A stretch of DNA of 64,000 bases, taken from contig NZ_FNUD01000002.1 in NCBI RefSeq assembly GCF_900106095.1, positions 2,625,501 to 2,689,500 of the forward strand, written 5' to 3'. Shown here piece after piece: positions 46,254 to 55,663 of this stretch. Source of the stretch: Pseudomonas deceptionensis (GTDB lineage: Bacteria > Pseudomonadota > Gammaproteobacteria > Pseudomonadales > Pseudomonadaceae). Each line of letters opens with the position of its first letter. Within the stretch, counting starts at the first letter, position 1. Position numbers and translations under genes: made by a program. The notes under the pieces are model-generated. The model ran no database searches and was not told the DNA's origin. It saw only the letters and a list, made by a program, of their open reading frames with translations.

Positions 46254-47231
46254 TTACTCGGCTGCCTTGGCGTCATCGCCGTGGGACAGGCTGTAAACGT
46301 AGGCGGCCAGCAAGTGAACCTTGTCATTCCCTTGCATGTCAGCCTGTGCAGGCATCTGGCCCTGACGGCCGTAACGGATGGTCTGCTGCAGTTGAGCGAA
46401 GCTCGAACCGTAGATGAATGCCCCTGGGTGGGTCAGGTCAGGTGCGCCCATCAGAGGGTTGCCCTTGCCTTCAGGCCCGTGGCAAACCGAACAGTTGGTG
46501 GCGAAGATTTCCTTGCCTTTGGCAGGGTCGGCCTTCGCGCCTTCTGGCAGTTTGCGGCCATCGAGGTTGGTGAGCACGTAGGCAGCGACGTCGCTGACGC
46601 CTTGCTCGCCAATCACTTCAGACCAGCCCGGCATTACAGCGTGACGACCATTCATGATGGTGGTCTTGATGTCTGCCGGCGTACCGCCCCAGCGCCAGTC
46701 GGCGTCGGTCAGGTTCGGGAAGCCATAAGCGCCCTTGGCGTCGGAACCGTGGCACACGGAACAGTTGGACGCGAACAGACGGCCACCCATTTTCAGTGCT
46801 TGCGGATCCTTGGCGACTTCTTCAATGGGCATGGCTGCGAATTTGGCGAAGATCGGCCCAAATTTGGCGTCCGATTTGGCCATTTCCTTTTCCCACTCGT
46901 GAACGCCGGTCCAGCCTGACTGGCCATTGGCAAACGGAGTTTGCTCTTTGGTGTCCAGGTACTGATAGCCCGGCAGCAGGCCTTTCCAGTTACCCAGGCC
47001 CGGGTACAGAACGAGGTAGCCAAGGGCGAAAATGACGGTGCCGACAAACAGCATGAACCACCATTTCGGCATCGGGTTGTCGTACTCTTCGATCCCATCG
47101 AAAGCGTGCCCGACTTTCTCGTCGGTCTGCTCGCTGCGCTGGCCCTTGCGTGTGGCCAGCAGCAGCCAGGTCAAGGCGAAGATGGTACCCAGAGTGAGGA
47201 CTGTAACGTACAGACTCCAGAATGTAGTCAT
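46254..47231 (-). CDS. ccoP: cbb3 cytochrome c oxidase subunit III (diheme), CcoP1
   Basis: The 325-residue diheme cytochrome c subunit has two N-terminal membrane segments (residues 4-26 and 55-77) and two CSVCH heme c sites with downstream Met ligands (AVMPGW, GQMPAQ). It receives electrons from soluble cytochromes and feeds CcoO. ATGA overlap with ccoQ1 indicates coupling. The second copy at 49955 is clearly related but shorter in the linker (the [18 protein letters not shown] segment is missing there). Confidence 0.96.
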   Translation of the reverse strand: MTTFWSLYVTVLTLGTIFALTWLLLATRKGQRSEQTDEKVGHAFDGIEEYDNPMPKWWFMLFVGTVIFALGYLVLYPGLGNWKGLLPGYQYLDTKEQTPFANGQSGWTGVHEWEKEMAKSDAKFGPIFAKFAAMPIEEVAKDPQALKMGGRLFASNCSVCHGSDAKGAYGFPNLTDADWRWGGTPADIKTTIMNGRHAVMPGWSEVIGEQGVSDVAAYVLTNLDGRKLPEGAKADPAKGKEIFATNCSVCHGPEGKGNPLMGAPDLTHPGAFIYGSSFAQLQQTIRYGRQGQMPAQADMQGNDKVHLLAAYVYSLSHGDDAKAAE

Positions 47232-47419
47232 TCTTTGTTACTCCTAGAAGCTTGCTCTTGCTCGACGTGCTTGATGGCTTCGGGATCATCCTTGAACGGC
47301 AACAAGGTAGCGTCGTCAAACTCAGACTTGCGTCGCGGGCTGAAAACCCACAATGCCAAACCGATAAAAGCCACCATCACGACGACGGTGCCCAGGCCTC
47401 GAATCATCCCGATATCCAT
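47228..47419 (-). CDS. ccoQ: cbb3 oxidase small subunit CcoQ1
   Basis: The 63-residue single-helix protein ([21 protein letters not shown], then [15 protein letters not shown]) is the CcoQ type, which stabilises CcoP in the complex. It lies between ccoO1 and ccoP1 and overlaps ccoP1 by four bases. The C-terminal half is nearly identical to CcoQ2. Confidence 0.93.
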   Translation of the reverse strand: MDIGMIRGLGTVVVMVAFIGLALWVFSPRRKSEFDDATLLPFKDDPEAIKHVEQEQASRSNKE

Positions 47420-47424
47420 CTAGA

Positions 47425-48033
47425 TCACCGTTTGCTTTTGATGATGGTGCCCAAGCCCTGGAGGTAAGCCACCAGTGCGTCCATTTCGGTTTTGCCCTTC
47501 ACAGCATCCTTGGCACCGGCGATGTCTTCGTCGGTGTAAGGAACGCCGAGCTTGCGCAAGACTTCCATTTTTTTCGCCGTATCCTTGCCGTCGAGCTTGC
47601 GCTCTACGAGGAAGGGATACGCCGGCATGATCGACTCAGGCACTACGTTGCGCGGGTTGTACAAGTGCGCACGCTGCCAGTCATCGGAGTAGCGGCCGCC
47701 GACGCGGGCCAGGTCCGGGCCGGTACGCTTGGAACCCCACAGGAACGGGTGGTCCCAGACGCTTTCACCGGCAACCGAGTAGTGGCCGTAGCGTTCGGTT
47801 TCGGCGCGGAACGGACGAATCATCTGCGAGTGGCAACCGACACAGCCGTTGGCGATGTAGATATCGCGACCTTCAAGCTCCAGCGCGCTGCGAGGCTTCA
47901 TGCCCTCAACCGGGGTGTTGGTCACGTCCTGGAAGAACAGCGGAACGATTTGGGTCAGGCCGCCAATACTGACAGCGATGACCATGAAGAAGGCCATCAG
48001 GCCAATATTCTTCTCGATTGTTTCGTGCTTCAT
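47425..48033 (-). CDS. ccoO: cbb3 cytochrome c oxidase subunit II (monoheme), CcoO1
   Basis: The 202-residue subunit has one N-terminal membrane helix ([20 protein letters not shown]) and a heme c site CVGCHSQ, with a distal Met in PESIMPAYP. It carries electrons from CcoP to CcoN. It overlaps ccoN1 by one base. Confidence 0.95.
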   Translation of the reverse strand: MKHETIEKNIGLMAFFMVIAVSIGGLTQIVPLFFQDVTNTPVEGMKPRSALELEGRDIYIANGCVGCHSQMIRPFRAETERYGHYSVAGESVWDHPFLWGSKRTGPDLARVGGRYSDDWQRAHLYNPRNVVPESIMPAYPFLVERKLDGKDTAKKMEVLRKLGVPYTDEDIAGAKDAVKGKTEMDALVAYLQGLGTIIKSKR

Positions 48034-49475
48034 CAGTGGGCTCCAACTACAGAGATCTTGGTCGCCGCTTCAGCTTCTACCGGGTTCGAGGCACGTACGG
48101 TGCGGAACACGTTGTAAGCCATGAACAGCATGCCGCTGGCGAAAATTGCACCGCCGATGGCGCGAACGATAAAGCCCGGGTGGCTGGCTTGCAGCGCTTC
48201 CACGAACGAGTAGGTCAGGGTGCCGTCGTCGTTGATTGCACGCCACATCAGGCCCTGGGTGATGCCGTTGACCCACATCGAAGCGATGTAAAGCACGGTA
48301 CCGATAGTCGCCAGCCAGAAGTGCGTGTTGATCAGGCTGGTGCTGTACATCTGCTTCTGACCGTAGATTTTCGGGATCATGTGGTACATGGCGCCGATCG
48401 AAATCATCGCAACCCAACCCAGTGCACCGGCGTGTACGTGGCCGATGGTCCAGTCGGTGTAGTGCGACAGCGAGTTGACGGTCTTGATTGCCATCATCGG
48501 GCCTTCGAAGGTCGACATGCCGTAGAAGGCCAGGGACACAACGAGGAATCGCAGGATCGGGTCGGTGCGCAGCTTATGCCATGCGCCCGAGAGGGTCATC
48601 ATGCCGTTGATCATGCCGCCCCAGCTTGGAGCCAGCAGGATGATCGACATCGCCATGCCCAGGGACTGGGCCCAGTCCGGCAGAGCGGTGTAGTGCAAGT
48701 GGTGCGGGCCTGCCCAGATGTACAGGGTGATCAGTGCCCAGAAGTGCACGATGGACAGGCGATACGAGTAGATCGGACGCTCGGCTTGCTTGGGCACGAA
48801 GTAGTACATCATGCCCAGGAAGCCTGTAGTCAGGAAGAAACCTACAGCGTTGTGACCGTACCACCACTGGATCATGGCGTCAGTCGCACCGGCGTATGCC
48901 GAGTAGGACTTGAAGAAGCTCACCGGCAGGGACGCGTGGTTGACGATGTGCAGCATTGCCGTCACGACAATGAACGCACCGTAGAACCAGTTACCCACAT
49001 AGATGTGCTTGGTTTTGCGCTTGGTAATGGTGCCGAAGAACACAATGCCGTAGGTCACCCAGACGATGGCCAGCAGGATAGCCAAAGGCCATTCCAGCTC
49101 TGCGTATTCTTTGGTCGTGGTGTAACCCAGCGGCAACGTGATGATCGCGCCGAGGATGACCGCCTGCCAGCCCCAGAAGGTGAACGAGGCAAGGGCATCG
49201 GAGATCAGGCGCGTCTGGCAGGTGCGCTGCACGACATAGTAAGAGGTACCGAACAATGCACAGCCACCGAAGGCAAAGATCACAAGGTTGGTATGCAAGG
49301 GGCGCAGACGGCCGAAGGTCGTCCATTCGAGGCCAAGGTTCAATTCAGGCCACACAAGCTGTGACGCGATGAAAACCCCGAGCCCCATGCCAAGGATCCC
49401 CCAGACCACCGTCATGATGGCGAACTGGCGGACTACCTTATAGTTATAAGCAGTCGGACTGATTGCTGTGCTCAT
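48033..49475 (-). CDS. ccoN: cbb3 cytochrome c oxidase catalytic subunit I, CcoN1
   Basis: The 480-residue subunit has 12 membrane helices and the heme-copper residues: His in [15 protein letters not shown] (low-spin heme), the copper-B ligands in [11 protein letters not shown] and [13 protein letters not shown], and the heme ligands in [11 protein letters not shown]. It reduces O2 to water with high affinity. First gene of ccoN1O1Q1P1. An imperfect Anr box lies 85 bases before the start. Confidence 0.97.
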   Translation of the reverse strand: MSTAISPTAYNYKVVRQFAIMTVVWGILGMGLGVFIASQLVWPELNLGLEWTTFGRLRPLHTNLVIFAFGGCALFGTSYYVVQRTCQTRLISDALASFTFWGWQAVILGAIITLPLGYTTTKEYAELEWPLAILLAIVWVTYGIVFFGTITKRKTKHIYVGNWFYGAFIVVTAMLHIVNHASLPVSFFKSYSAYAGATDAMIQWWYGHNAVGFFLTTGFLGMMYYFVPKQAERPIYSYRLSIVHFWALITLYIWAGPHHLHYTALPDWAQSLGMAMSIILLAPSWGGMINGMMTLSGAWHKLRTDPILRFLVVSLAFYGMSTFEGPMMAIKTVNSLSHYTDWTIGHVHAGALGWVAMISIGAMYHMIPKIYGQKQMYSTSLINTHFWLATIGTVLYIASMWVNGITQGLMWRAINDDGTLTYSFVEALQASHPGFIVRAIGGAIFASGMLFMAYNVFRTVRASNPVEAEAATKISVVGAH

Positions 49476-49559
49476 TCTAAGGTTCCACGGTTTAGGTGTT
49501 TTATTAGGATAAAAATCGGTCGCAAGTATGTATAAAGCGTAGGGTTATTGCAACGAAGC

Positions 49560-49573
49560 ATGACCCCGGTCAA
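49560..49573 (-). promoter_or_regulatory. Anr-like box upstream of ccoN1
   Basis: TTGAC-CGGG-GTCAT on the minus strand keeps the dyad but departs from consensus at two outer positions, including the last base. It lies 85 bases before ccoN1. A weaker match than that of ccoN2 would fit a less oxygen-dependent first operon. Confidence 0.55.
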
Positions 49574-49875
49574 TGCTTTCCAAGGCTGATTCTGCGGCCT
49601 TTCCATGCGGGTAGTAAGGTCAAAGTGACCTCGCCAAAAATGCCGAATGGAGGGCAAAACCGAAGGGGGTGAGGCGGGCAGATTCTGGTGGGGGTAGGGC
49701 GTGGCAAGAGCATGGCGAAGATCGCGATGGACGATAGCCGGTGTAAACCCACTAGTGTGGCCCGTAACAGTGCCCTTCAACTTACCGATTTTTTTCACTT
49801 GACGTGAAGCCGGGGGAGTCCCGAACACGCAAGTTAAGAGCTTAGTCCTGAATGGCGGGAGAGCAATGACGGACT

Positions 49876-49901
49876 AAAAAGAGGTGCGACACTTGGTCGC
49901 G
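49876..49901 (-). terminator. Hairpin downstream of ccoP2 (GTGCGAC...GGTCGC, copy 2)
   Basis: On the minus strand GCGAC and GTCGC pair over 5 bp with a 5-base loop, followed after six bases by T5. It lies just after the ccoP2 stop. Its core repeats the element in the ccoG leader (45337). Confidence 0.5.
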
Positions 49902-49954
49902 CTTTGGGGCGGGAACTGCCGCACCAAAATGATGCGACAGGAAATGTCTGGTAA

Positions 49955-50893
49955 TTATTCGGCTGTTTTTTCCTCTTGATTACCATGTGACAAACTGAAC
50001 ACGTATGCCGCCAGCAGCTGCACCTTGTCGTTGCCCAACAACTCGTTTTGCGCAGGCATGTGGCCTTGTCGGCCGTGGCGAATGGTTTGCTGCAATTGCG
50101 CCAGGCTGGTGCCGTAGATAAAGCCTGCAGGTTGCGTCAGGTCCGGCGCGCCCATCATGGGCATGCCTTTACCGTTGGCACCGTGGCATGCCACGCAGGT
50201 GGTATCAAACGCCTGCTTGCCTGCAGCCAGATCCACCGCAGAGTCTTGCGGCAATGGCAGGCCGGCCAGATCGTGACGCACGTAGGCGGCGACGTTTTTG
50301 ACCCCGGCTTCACCCAGCACTTCACCCCATGCCGGCATGGCCGCGATGCGCCCGCCCATGATGGTGGCCTTGATGGTGTCGGCATCGCCGCCCCAGCGCC
50401 AGGTGTTGTCGGCCAGGTTAGGGAAGCCGAAAGCACCCTTGGCATCCGAGCCGTGGCACACCGAGCAGTTGGAGGCGAACAGGCGGCCACCCATTTTCAG
50501 TGCGGCCGGGTCCTGTGCCACTTGCTCCACGGGCATGGAGGCATATTTGGCATAAATCGGTCCGAACTTGGCATCCGCCTTGTCCATTTCCTTTTGCCAT
50601 TCGTTAACGCCAGTCCAGCCATCCTCATAACCGGGCAGCAGGCCTTTCCAGTTGCCCAGGCCCGGGTACAGGATCAGGTACCCCACGGCAAACACCAGGG
50701 TGCCCACGAACAACATGAACCACCATTGCGGCAGCGGGTTGTCGTACTCCTCGATGCCATCAAAGCTATGGCCCATGGTCTGGACGGTATCGCTTTTGGT
50801 TTCACCCTTGCGCGTACTGACCAGCAGCCAGGTCAGGCCGATCAGCGTGCCAATGGTCAGCACGCATATATAGAGACTCCAGAAGGTGGTCAT
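49955..50893 (-). CDS. ccoP: cbb3 cytochrome c oxidase subunit III (diheme), CcoP2
   Basis: The 312-residue diheme subunit has two membrane helices, a first heme site CSVCH and a second CVACH, with Met ligands in AAMPAWG and GHMPAQN. It differs from CcoP1 in the second heme motif and a shorter loop after the GLLPGY segment. It overlaps ccoQ2 by four bases. Confidence 0.96.
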   Translation of the reverse strand: MTTFWSLYICVLTIGTLIGLTWLLVSTRKGETKSDTVQTMGHSFDGIEEYDNPLPQWWFMLFVGTLVFAVGYLILYPGLGNWKGLLPGYEDGWTGVNEWQKEMDKADAKFGPIYAKYASMPVEQVAQDPAALKMGGRLFASNCSVCHGSDAKGAFGFPNLADNTWRWGGDADTIKATIMGGRIAAMPAWGEVLGEAGVKNVAAYVRHDLAGLPLPQDSAVDLAAGKQAFDTTCVACHGANGKGMPMMGAPDLTQPAGFIYGTSLAQLQQTIRHGRQGHMPAQNELLGNDKVQLLAAYVFSLSHGNQEEKTAE

Positions 50894-51093
50894 GCTTTGT
50901 TACTCCTAGACGCTTGTTCTTGCTCGACGTGTTGAATCGCCTCTGGATCGTCCTTGAATGGCAGTAAGGTCGCGTCTTCAAATTCTGACTTGCGCCGCGG
51001 GCTGAACACCCACAGCGCCAGGCCGATAAACGCCACGGCCACCACCACAGTGCCCAGGCCGCGAATCATTCCACTACTCATCTCGAAGACCAT
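50890..51093 (-). CDS. ccoQ: cbb3 oxidase small subunit CcoQ2
   Basis: The 67-residue single-helix protein is nearly identical to CcoQ1 in its membrane helix and tail ([15 protein letters not shown]). The first ATG at 51093 is preferred because GAGGT lies six bases upstream; a later ATG at 51081 would match the CcoQ1 start. Confidence 0.92.
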   Translation of the reverse strand: MVFEMSSGMIRGLGTVVVAVAFIGLALWVFSPRRKSEFEDATLLPFKDDPEAIQHVEQEQASRSNKA

Positions 51094-51096
51094 GAC

Positions 51097-51705
51097 TTAC
51101 CTCTTGCTCTTGATGGCAGTGCCAAGCACTTGCAGGTAGGCCACCAACGCGTCCATCTCTGTTTTGCCCTGCACGGACTGCTTGGCGTTGGCGATGTCTT
51201 CGTCGGTGTACGGCACGCCCAGGGTGCGCATCACTTCGAGTTTCTTCTCGGTATGGCTGCTGTCTACCGGAGCCTCCACCAGCCACGGGTACGCTGGCAT
51301 TTTCGACTCGGGCACGACGTTGCGCGGGTTGTACAAGTGCGCGCGATGCCAGTCATCCGAGTAGCGACCGCCTACGCGGGCCAGGTCCGGCCCGGTGCGC
51401 TTGGAACCCCACAGGAACGGGTGGTCCCACACGCTTTCACCGGCCACCGAGTAGTGGCCATAGCGCTCGGTTTCTGCACGGAACGGACGGATCATCTGCG
51501 AGTGACACTGCACACAGCCTTCGCGAATGTAGATGTCGCGACCTTCCAGTTGCAGTGCGGTGTAAGGCTTCATGCCCTCAACCGGCGTGTTGGTCACGTC
51601 CTCAAAGAACAGCGGGACGATTTGCGTCAGGCCGCCGACACTCACGCACAGAATCATCAGCAACAGCATCAGGCCGATATTTTTTTCAACGACTTCGTGT
51701 TTCAT
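51097..51705 (-). CDS. ccoO: cbb3 cytochrome c oxidase subunit II (monoheme), CcoO2
   Basis: The 202-residue paralogue of CcoO1 has an N-terminal helix and a heme c site CVQCHSQ, with the distal Met in [13 protein letters not shown] lies six bases before ATG 51705; a TTG at 51711 would add two residues. It lies between ccoN2 and ccoQ2. Confidence 0.95.
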   Translation of the reverse strand: MKHEVVEKNIGLMLLLMILCVSVGGLTQIVPLFFEDVTNTPVEGMKPYTALQLEGRDIYIREGCVQCHSQMIRPFRAETERYGHYSVAGESVWDHPFLWGSKRTGPDLARVGGRYSDDWHRAHLYNPRNVVPESKMPAYPWLVEAPVDSSHTEKKLEVMRTLGVPYTDEDIANAKQSVQGKTEMDALVAYLQVLGTAIKSKR

Positions 51706-51715
51706 TGCCAACTCC

Positions 51716-53140
51716 TCAGGCCATCTGCGCGGCGGCTACGACTTCAGCGGGCTCGGCGTTACGCACGGTGCGCCAAGTGTTGTAAGCCATCAGCAACATG
51801 CCGCTGAAGAAGATCGCACCGCCGACCAGTCGCACGACATAGCCCGGGTGGCTGGCCACCAGGGTTTCGACGAAGGAGTAAGTCAGCGTGCCGTCTTCGT
51901 TGACTGCGCGCCACATAAGGCCTTGAGCGATGCCGTTGACCCACATCGAAGCGATGTAGAGCACGGTACCGATGGTGGCCAGCCAGAAATGCGCGTTGAT
52001 CAGGCCCAGGCTGTACATCTGCGGGCGACCGAAGATTTTCGGGATCATGTGATACAGCGCACCGATCGAAATCATCGCAACCCAGCCCAGCGCACCGGCG
52101 TGTACGTGGCCGATGGTCCAGTCGGTGTAGTGCGAGAGGGCGTTGACGGTCTTGATGGCCATCATCGGACCTTCGAAGGTCGACATGCCGTAGAAGGCCA
52201 GGGACACAACGAGGAATCGCAGGATCGGGTCACTGCGCAACTTATGCCAGGCGCCCGAGAGGGTCATCATGCCGTTGATCATGCCGCCCCAGCTGGGTGC
52301 CAGCAGGATCAGCGACATCACCATGCCCAGCGACTGGGCCCAGTCCGGCAGTGCGGTGTAGTGCAGGTGATGGGGGCCGGCCCAGATGTACAGGGTGATC
52401 AGCGCCCAGAAGTGCACGATGGACAGGCGATAGGAGTAGATCGGACGTTCGGCCTGTTTCGGCACGAAGTAGTACATCATCCCCAAAAAGCCAGCCGTCA
52501 GGAAAAAGCCCACAGCGTTATGTCCGTACCACCACTGCACCATGGCGTCAGTGGCGCCACCGTAGAGCGAGTAGGACTTGGTGAAACTGACCGGGATTTC
52601 CAGGTTGTTGACGATGTGCAAAATGGCCACGGTCACGATAAAGGCGCCGAAAAACCAGTTGCCCACGTAGATGTGCTTGGTCTTGCGTTTCATGATCGTG
52701 CCGAAGAACACGATGGCGTATGCGACCCAGACGATGGTGATCAAAATGTCGATCGGCCATTCCAGTTCGGCGTATTCCTTGGAACTGGTGTAGCCCAGCG
52801 GCAAGCTGATGGCTGCCAGCACAATCACCAGTTGCCAGCCCCAAAAGGTAAACGCCGCGATCTTGGGCGAGAACAATGTGGCCTGGCAGGTACGTTGTAC
52901 CGAGTAGAACGAAGCGGCGAACAAGGCGCAGCCGCCGAAGGCGAAGATCACTGCGTTTGTGTGTAAAGGGCGCAGGCGCCCGAAACTGGTCCAAGGCAAA
53001 TTGAAGTTGAGTTCCGGCCAAACCAACTGCGCGGCGAGAAAAACGCCGAGCCCCATACCGACGATGCCCCAAACCACCGTCATAATGGCAAATTGGCGGA
53101 CCACCTTGTAGTTGTAGGCGGTACTTGTAGAAGTGTTCAT
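51716..53140 (-). CDS. ccoN: cbb3 cytochrome c oxidase catalytic subunit I, CcoN2
   Basis: The 474-residue second CcoN has the same heme and copper-B motifs as CcoN1 ([50 protein letters not shown]). Long stretches are identical to CcoN1, while the N terminus and the region around residues 75-130 differ. A perfect Anr box 99 bases upstream suggests this is the low-oxygen-induced copy. Confidence 0.97.
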   Translation of the reverse strand: MNTSTSTAYNYKVVRQFAIMTVVWGIVGMGLGVFLAAQLVWPELNFNLPWTSFGRLRPLHTNAVIFAFGGCALFAASFYSVQRTCQATLFSPKIAAFTFWGWQLVIVLAAISLPLGYTSSKEYAELEWPIDILITIVWVAYAIVFFGTIMKRKTKHIYVGNWFFGAFIVTVAILHIVNNLEIPVSFTKSYSLYGGATDAMVQWWYGHNAVGFFLTAGFLGMMYYFVPKQAERPIYSYRLSIVHFWALITLYIWAGPHHLHYTALPDWAQSLGMVMSLILLAPSWGGMINGMMTLSGAWHKLRSDPILRFLVVSLAFYGMSTFEGPMMAIKTVNALSHYTDWTIGHVHAGALGWVAMISIGALYHMIPKIFGRPQMYSLGLINAHFWLATIGTVLYIASMWVNGIAQGLMWRAVNEDGTLTYSFVETLVASHPGYVVRLVGGAIFFSGMLLMAYNTWRTVRNAEPAEVVAAAQMA

Positions 53141-53213
53141 GGTTCCCCATCCACGGTTCAGGCGAATACAAATGCACGCCTGGAGTTATAGGCAGACTAA
53201 AAGCGAGGCAAGC

Positions 53214-53897
53214 ATGGGTGTAGGAGGCAAGGCCGGTATTGACGGGGATCAATGGCTGAAGTGCGTGGAACAGCGGGGCTGGCTGTGGAATGGCGCGCCA
53301 ACCCCCTCATCCATGACGCTGATTCTGGCCCACGGAGCGGGGGCTCCGATGGACAGTGCCTGGATGACAGGCATGGCTGAGCGCCTTGCTGCACGCGGGG
53401 TGAGCGTGTTGCGCTTCGAGTTCCCGTACATGGCTCAGCGACGGCTAGATGGTGGTAAAAGGCCACCCAATCAGCAGGCAAAATTGCTTGAATGCTGGCA
53501 TGAGGTATTTACCGAGGTGCGACGGCATGTCGCTGGGCAATTAGCCATCGGCGGCAAGTCGATGGGCGGGCGCATGGCCAGTCTGGTTGCTGATGAGCTA
53601 GAGACGCACGCTCTGGTGTGCCTGGGTTATCCGTTTTATGCCGCAGGCAAACCGGAAAAACCGCGTGTGGCGCACTTGGCTGAACTGCAAACGCCGACTC
53701 TGATTGTGCAGGGCGAGCGTGATGCGCTGGGCAACCGGGAGGCGGTGGAGGCCTACACGCTGGCACCGGGTATTGAAGTGTCGTGGCTCGTGTCGGGGGA
53801 TCACGACCTGAAGCCATTAAAGGCTTCGGGGTTTACCCATGAGCAGCATCTGGATGCGGCGGCAGACAAGATAGCGCGGTGGTTGCAGCAACCTTGA
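53214..53897 (+). CDS. Alpha/beta hydrolase of the KANL3/Tex30-like type
   Basis: The 227-residue protein has LILAHGAGAPMDS (oxyanion region), a nucleophile elbow GGKSMGGRMAS with Ser, an acid in VQGERDALG, and a His in SGDHDLKPLK. This fits an alpha/beta hydrolase of the dienelactone-hydrolase-like KANL3/Tex30 group. GAGG lies five bases before ATG 53214. The ccoN2 Anr box falls inside its first codons. Substrate unknown. It is divergent from the ccoN2 operon. Confidence 0.82.
   Translation: MGVGGKAGIDGDQWLKCVEQRGWLWNGAPTPSSMTLILAHGAGAPMDSAWMTGMAERLAARGVSVLRFEFPYMAQRRLDGGKRPPNQQAKLLECWHEVFTEVRRHVAGQLAIGGKSMGGRMASLVADELETHALVCLGYPFYAAGKPEKPRVAHLAELQTPTLIVQGERDALGNREAVEAYTLAPGIEVSWLVSGDHDLKPLKASGFTHEQHLDAAADKIARWLQQP
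53239..53252 (-). promoter_or_regulatory. Anr/FNR box upstream of ccoN2
   Basis: TTGAC-GGGG-ATCAA fits the Anr consensus except for C in place of T at the fifth base, and is symmetric otherwise. It lies 99 bases before the ccoN2 start and within codons 9-13 of the divergent hydrolase gene. Confidence 0.75.
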
Positions 53898-53902
53898 ACG
53901 AT

Positions 53903-53991
53903 TTGTGGGAGCGAGCCTGCTCGCGATGGCATCAACGCGGTGCAAGTGTTGAACCGCGGCGATCCAATCGCGAGCAGGCTCGCTCCCACAA
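53903..53991. repeat. REPIN, GGGAGCGAGCCTGCTCGCGA type, copy 1
   Basis: Two REP units in inverted orientation (TGTGGGAGCGAGCCTGCTCG and its complement) are separated by about 40 bases. It lies between the converging hydrolase and aer genes. The units are identical to those at 56527 and 60936 apart from single bases at the ends. Confidence 0.9.
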
Positions 53992-53994
53992 GGG

Positions 53995-55560
53995 TCAGCG
54001 GTTAAACCGCGCTACCAGCGAGTACTGGGTGTTCACGGTCTGGCTCAGCTCTTCGCTCAACAGCGCCGAGTGTTGCGCCTGCTCGGAGGTCTGGTCCGCG
54101 AGATCGGCAATGGTGCTGATGTTGCGGCTGACTTCTTCAGCCACTGCACTTTGCTCTTCGGTCGCGGCGGCGATCTGGGCGGTCATGTCCGTGATATTGG
54201 CTACCGCCTCGCTGATGCCGATCAGTGCCTGGTCAGCCTCCAGCACGCGAGCCACGCCTTCTTCAGCCTGACGGTGCCCGGCGTTCATGGTTTGTACGGC
54301 CGTGGCGGCGGTCTGTTGCAGCTTGGCAATCAGGCTATGAATTTGCCCGGTCGATGTGCTGGTACGTTGTGCCAGCTGGCGCACTTCGTCAGCCACCACG
54401 GCAAAGCCGCGGCCCATTTCACCTGCCCGTGCGGCCTCGATGGCGGCGTTCAAGGCCAAGAGGTTGGTCTGGTCGGCAATGCCCTTGATCACATCTACAA
54501 CGCCGCCGATCTCATCGCTGTCCTTGGCCAACTGCGTGACCGTGGCCCCGGTTTCGCCCACTACCACCGACAAACGCTCAATGGCCTCGCGGGTTTCACC
54601 GGCAATGTCGCGCCCGCGGCTGGTCAGGCGATTGGCCTCTTGCGTGGCGTCAGCGGTACGTTGCACGTGGCTGGCCACTTCTTGCGTGGTCGCGGCCATC
54701 TGATTGACCGCAGTTGCCACTTGCTCGGTCTCAACGCGCTGGCGTTCCAGCCCGACCGAACTCTTGTGCGCTAGGATGTCGGATTGACGGGCTTGCCCGC
54801 TCAGGTGTTCAGCGGTGTCCTGCAGACGCGTCAGGCAGGTTTTGAGGCGTGCTTCCTGGCTCAGGATGGACATTTCCAGACGCGCTTGCGGGCCACGGCT
54901 GTCGGTGTACATCTGGGCGATAAGCGGGTCGGACGTGGTTTGTTCGGCCAGGCGCAACAGGCGCTTGATCCCGCGCTGTTGCCAGCTCAGGCCGAGCAAC
55001 CCCAGCGGGATCGATAGCAGGGCGGCCAGGGCGAAACCCCAACTGGAATTGAGCAGGGCACCAATCATGAAGCTCAACTGGCTGACCAGAATAAAGGGCA
55101 GCCAGTCCTGCAGCACCGGCAGCCACTTGTCGCGTTGAGGCACTGCCGACTTGCCACTATTGAGGCGAGAGTACAAGGCTTCGGCGCGGCGGATTTGTTC
55201 GGCAGTCGGCTTGATCCGTACCGATTCGTAGCCCACCACGCGCTCGTTCTCGAACACCGGGGTCACGTAGGCATTGACCCAGTAGTGGTCGCCATTCTTG
55301 CAGCGGTTTTTCACAATACCCATCCATGGGGCGCCCTTTTTCAGGGTGCTCCACATATGCTCAAACACTGCCGACGGCACATCGGGGTGGCGCACAAGGT
55401 TGTGCGGCGCGCGTATCAGCTCCTCACGCGAAAACCCGCTGATTTCCATAAAATCATCGTTGCAATAGGAAATGACGCCTTTGGCATCAGTCGTGGAAAT
55501 CAACCGTTGTTGCGCGGGGAATGTCCGTTCGCGTTGAGTGATGGGCTGGTTGTTACGCAT
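53995..55560 (-). CDS. aer: Aerotaxis receptor Aer (PAS-domain methyl-accepting chemotaxis protein)
   Basis: The 521-residue protein has an N-terminal PAS domain ([54 protein letters not shown]) that in Aer binds FAD. Two close membrane segments (about residues 150-190) and a cytoplasmic chemoreceptor module with the conserved tip ([35 protein letters not shown]) follow. It senses redox or oxygen change and signals to CheA. Its place beside the cbb3 operons matches P. aeruginosa. A FliA-type promoter lies upstream. Confidence 0.93.
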   Translation of the reverse strand: MRNNQPITQRERTFPAQQRLISTTDAKGVISYCNDDFMEISGFSREELIRAPHNLVRHPDVPSAVFEHMWSTLKKGAPWMGIVKNRCKNGDHYWVNAYVTPVFENERVVGYESVRIKPTAEQIRRAEALYSRLNSGKSAVPQRDKWLPVLQDWLPFILVSQLSFMIGALLNSSWGFALAALLSIPLGLLGLSWQQRGIKRLLRLAEQTTSDPLIAQMYTDSRGPQARLEMSILSQEARLKTCLTRLQDTAEHLSGQARQSDILAHKSSVGLERQRVETEQVATAVNQMAATTQEVASHVQRTADATQEANRLTSRGRDIAGETREAIERLSVVVGETGATVTQLAKDSDEIGGVVDVIKGIADQTNLLALNAAIEAARAGEMGRGFAVVADEVRQLAQRTSTSTGQIHSLIAKLQQTAATAVQTMNAGHRQAEEGVARVLEADQALIGISEAVANITDMTAQIAAATEEQSAVAEEVSRNISTIADLADQTSEQAQHSALLSEELSQTVNTQYSLVARFNR

Positions 55561-55589
55561 GTCGTTTCAATCCGCAAGACTTTGACAGG

Positions 55590-55616
55590 CTGTCGGCACA
55601 TGCAGGGATTTGTTTA
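55590..55616 (-). promoter_or_regulatory. Candidate sigma28 (FliA) promoter of aer
   Basis: On the minus strand TAAA is followed after exactly 15 bases by GCCGACAG, close to the FliA consensus TAAA-N15-GCCGATAA (10 of 12 positions). It ends 30 bases before the aer ATG, a suitable distance. Confidence 0.6.
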
Positions 55617-55631
55617 ATTTATATTTCAGGC

Positions 55632-55654
55632 CGGGGCGTGGAGGAACGCCCCGG
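55632..55654 (-). terminator. Hairpin after CPBP protease gene
   Basis: CCGGGGCGT and ACGCCCCGG pair over 9 bp around a 5-base loop. It follows the protease stop on the minus strand; a weak A+T-rich tail follows rather than a clean T run. Confidence 0.6.
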
Positions 55655-55663
55655 TTGTTGTTG

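Larger units (their letters stand above)
49476..49954. other. 479-base region between the two cco operons
   Basis: The region holds the promoter of ccoN1 on the right-to-left strand and the transcription end of ccoP2. An Anr-like box lies at 49560-49573 and a hairpin with a following T5 run (minus strand) at 49876-49901. No convincing gene is seen; a 118-codon frame on the minus strand (49472-49828) has no family features and lacks a good ribosome site. Confidence 0.6.

Noticed and set aside
48018..49364. 448-codon open frame on the plus strand, opposite ccoN1 (and a 464-codon one at 51572-52966 opposite ccoN2)
   Set aside because: Both mirror the codon structure of the genuine ccoN genes on the other strand, show no domain features, and exist only because high-GC third positions remove stop codons.
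49472..49828. 118-codon minus-strand frame in the gap between the cco operons
   Set aside because: It covers the presumed ccoN1 promoter and Anr site, lacks a ribosome site and shows no domain.
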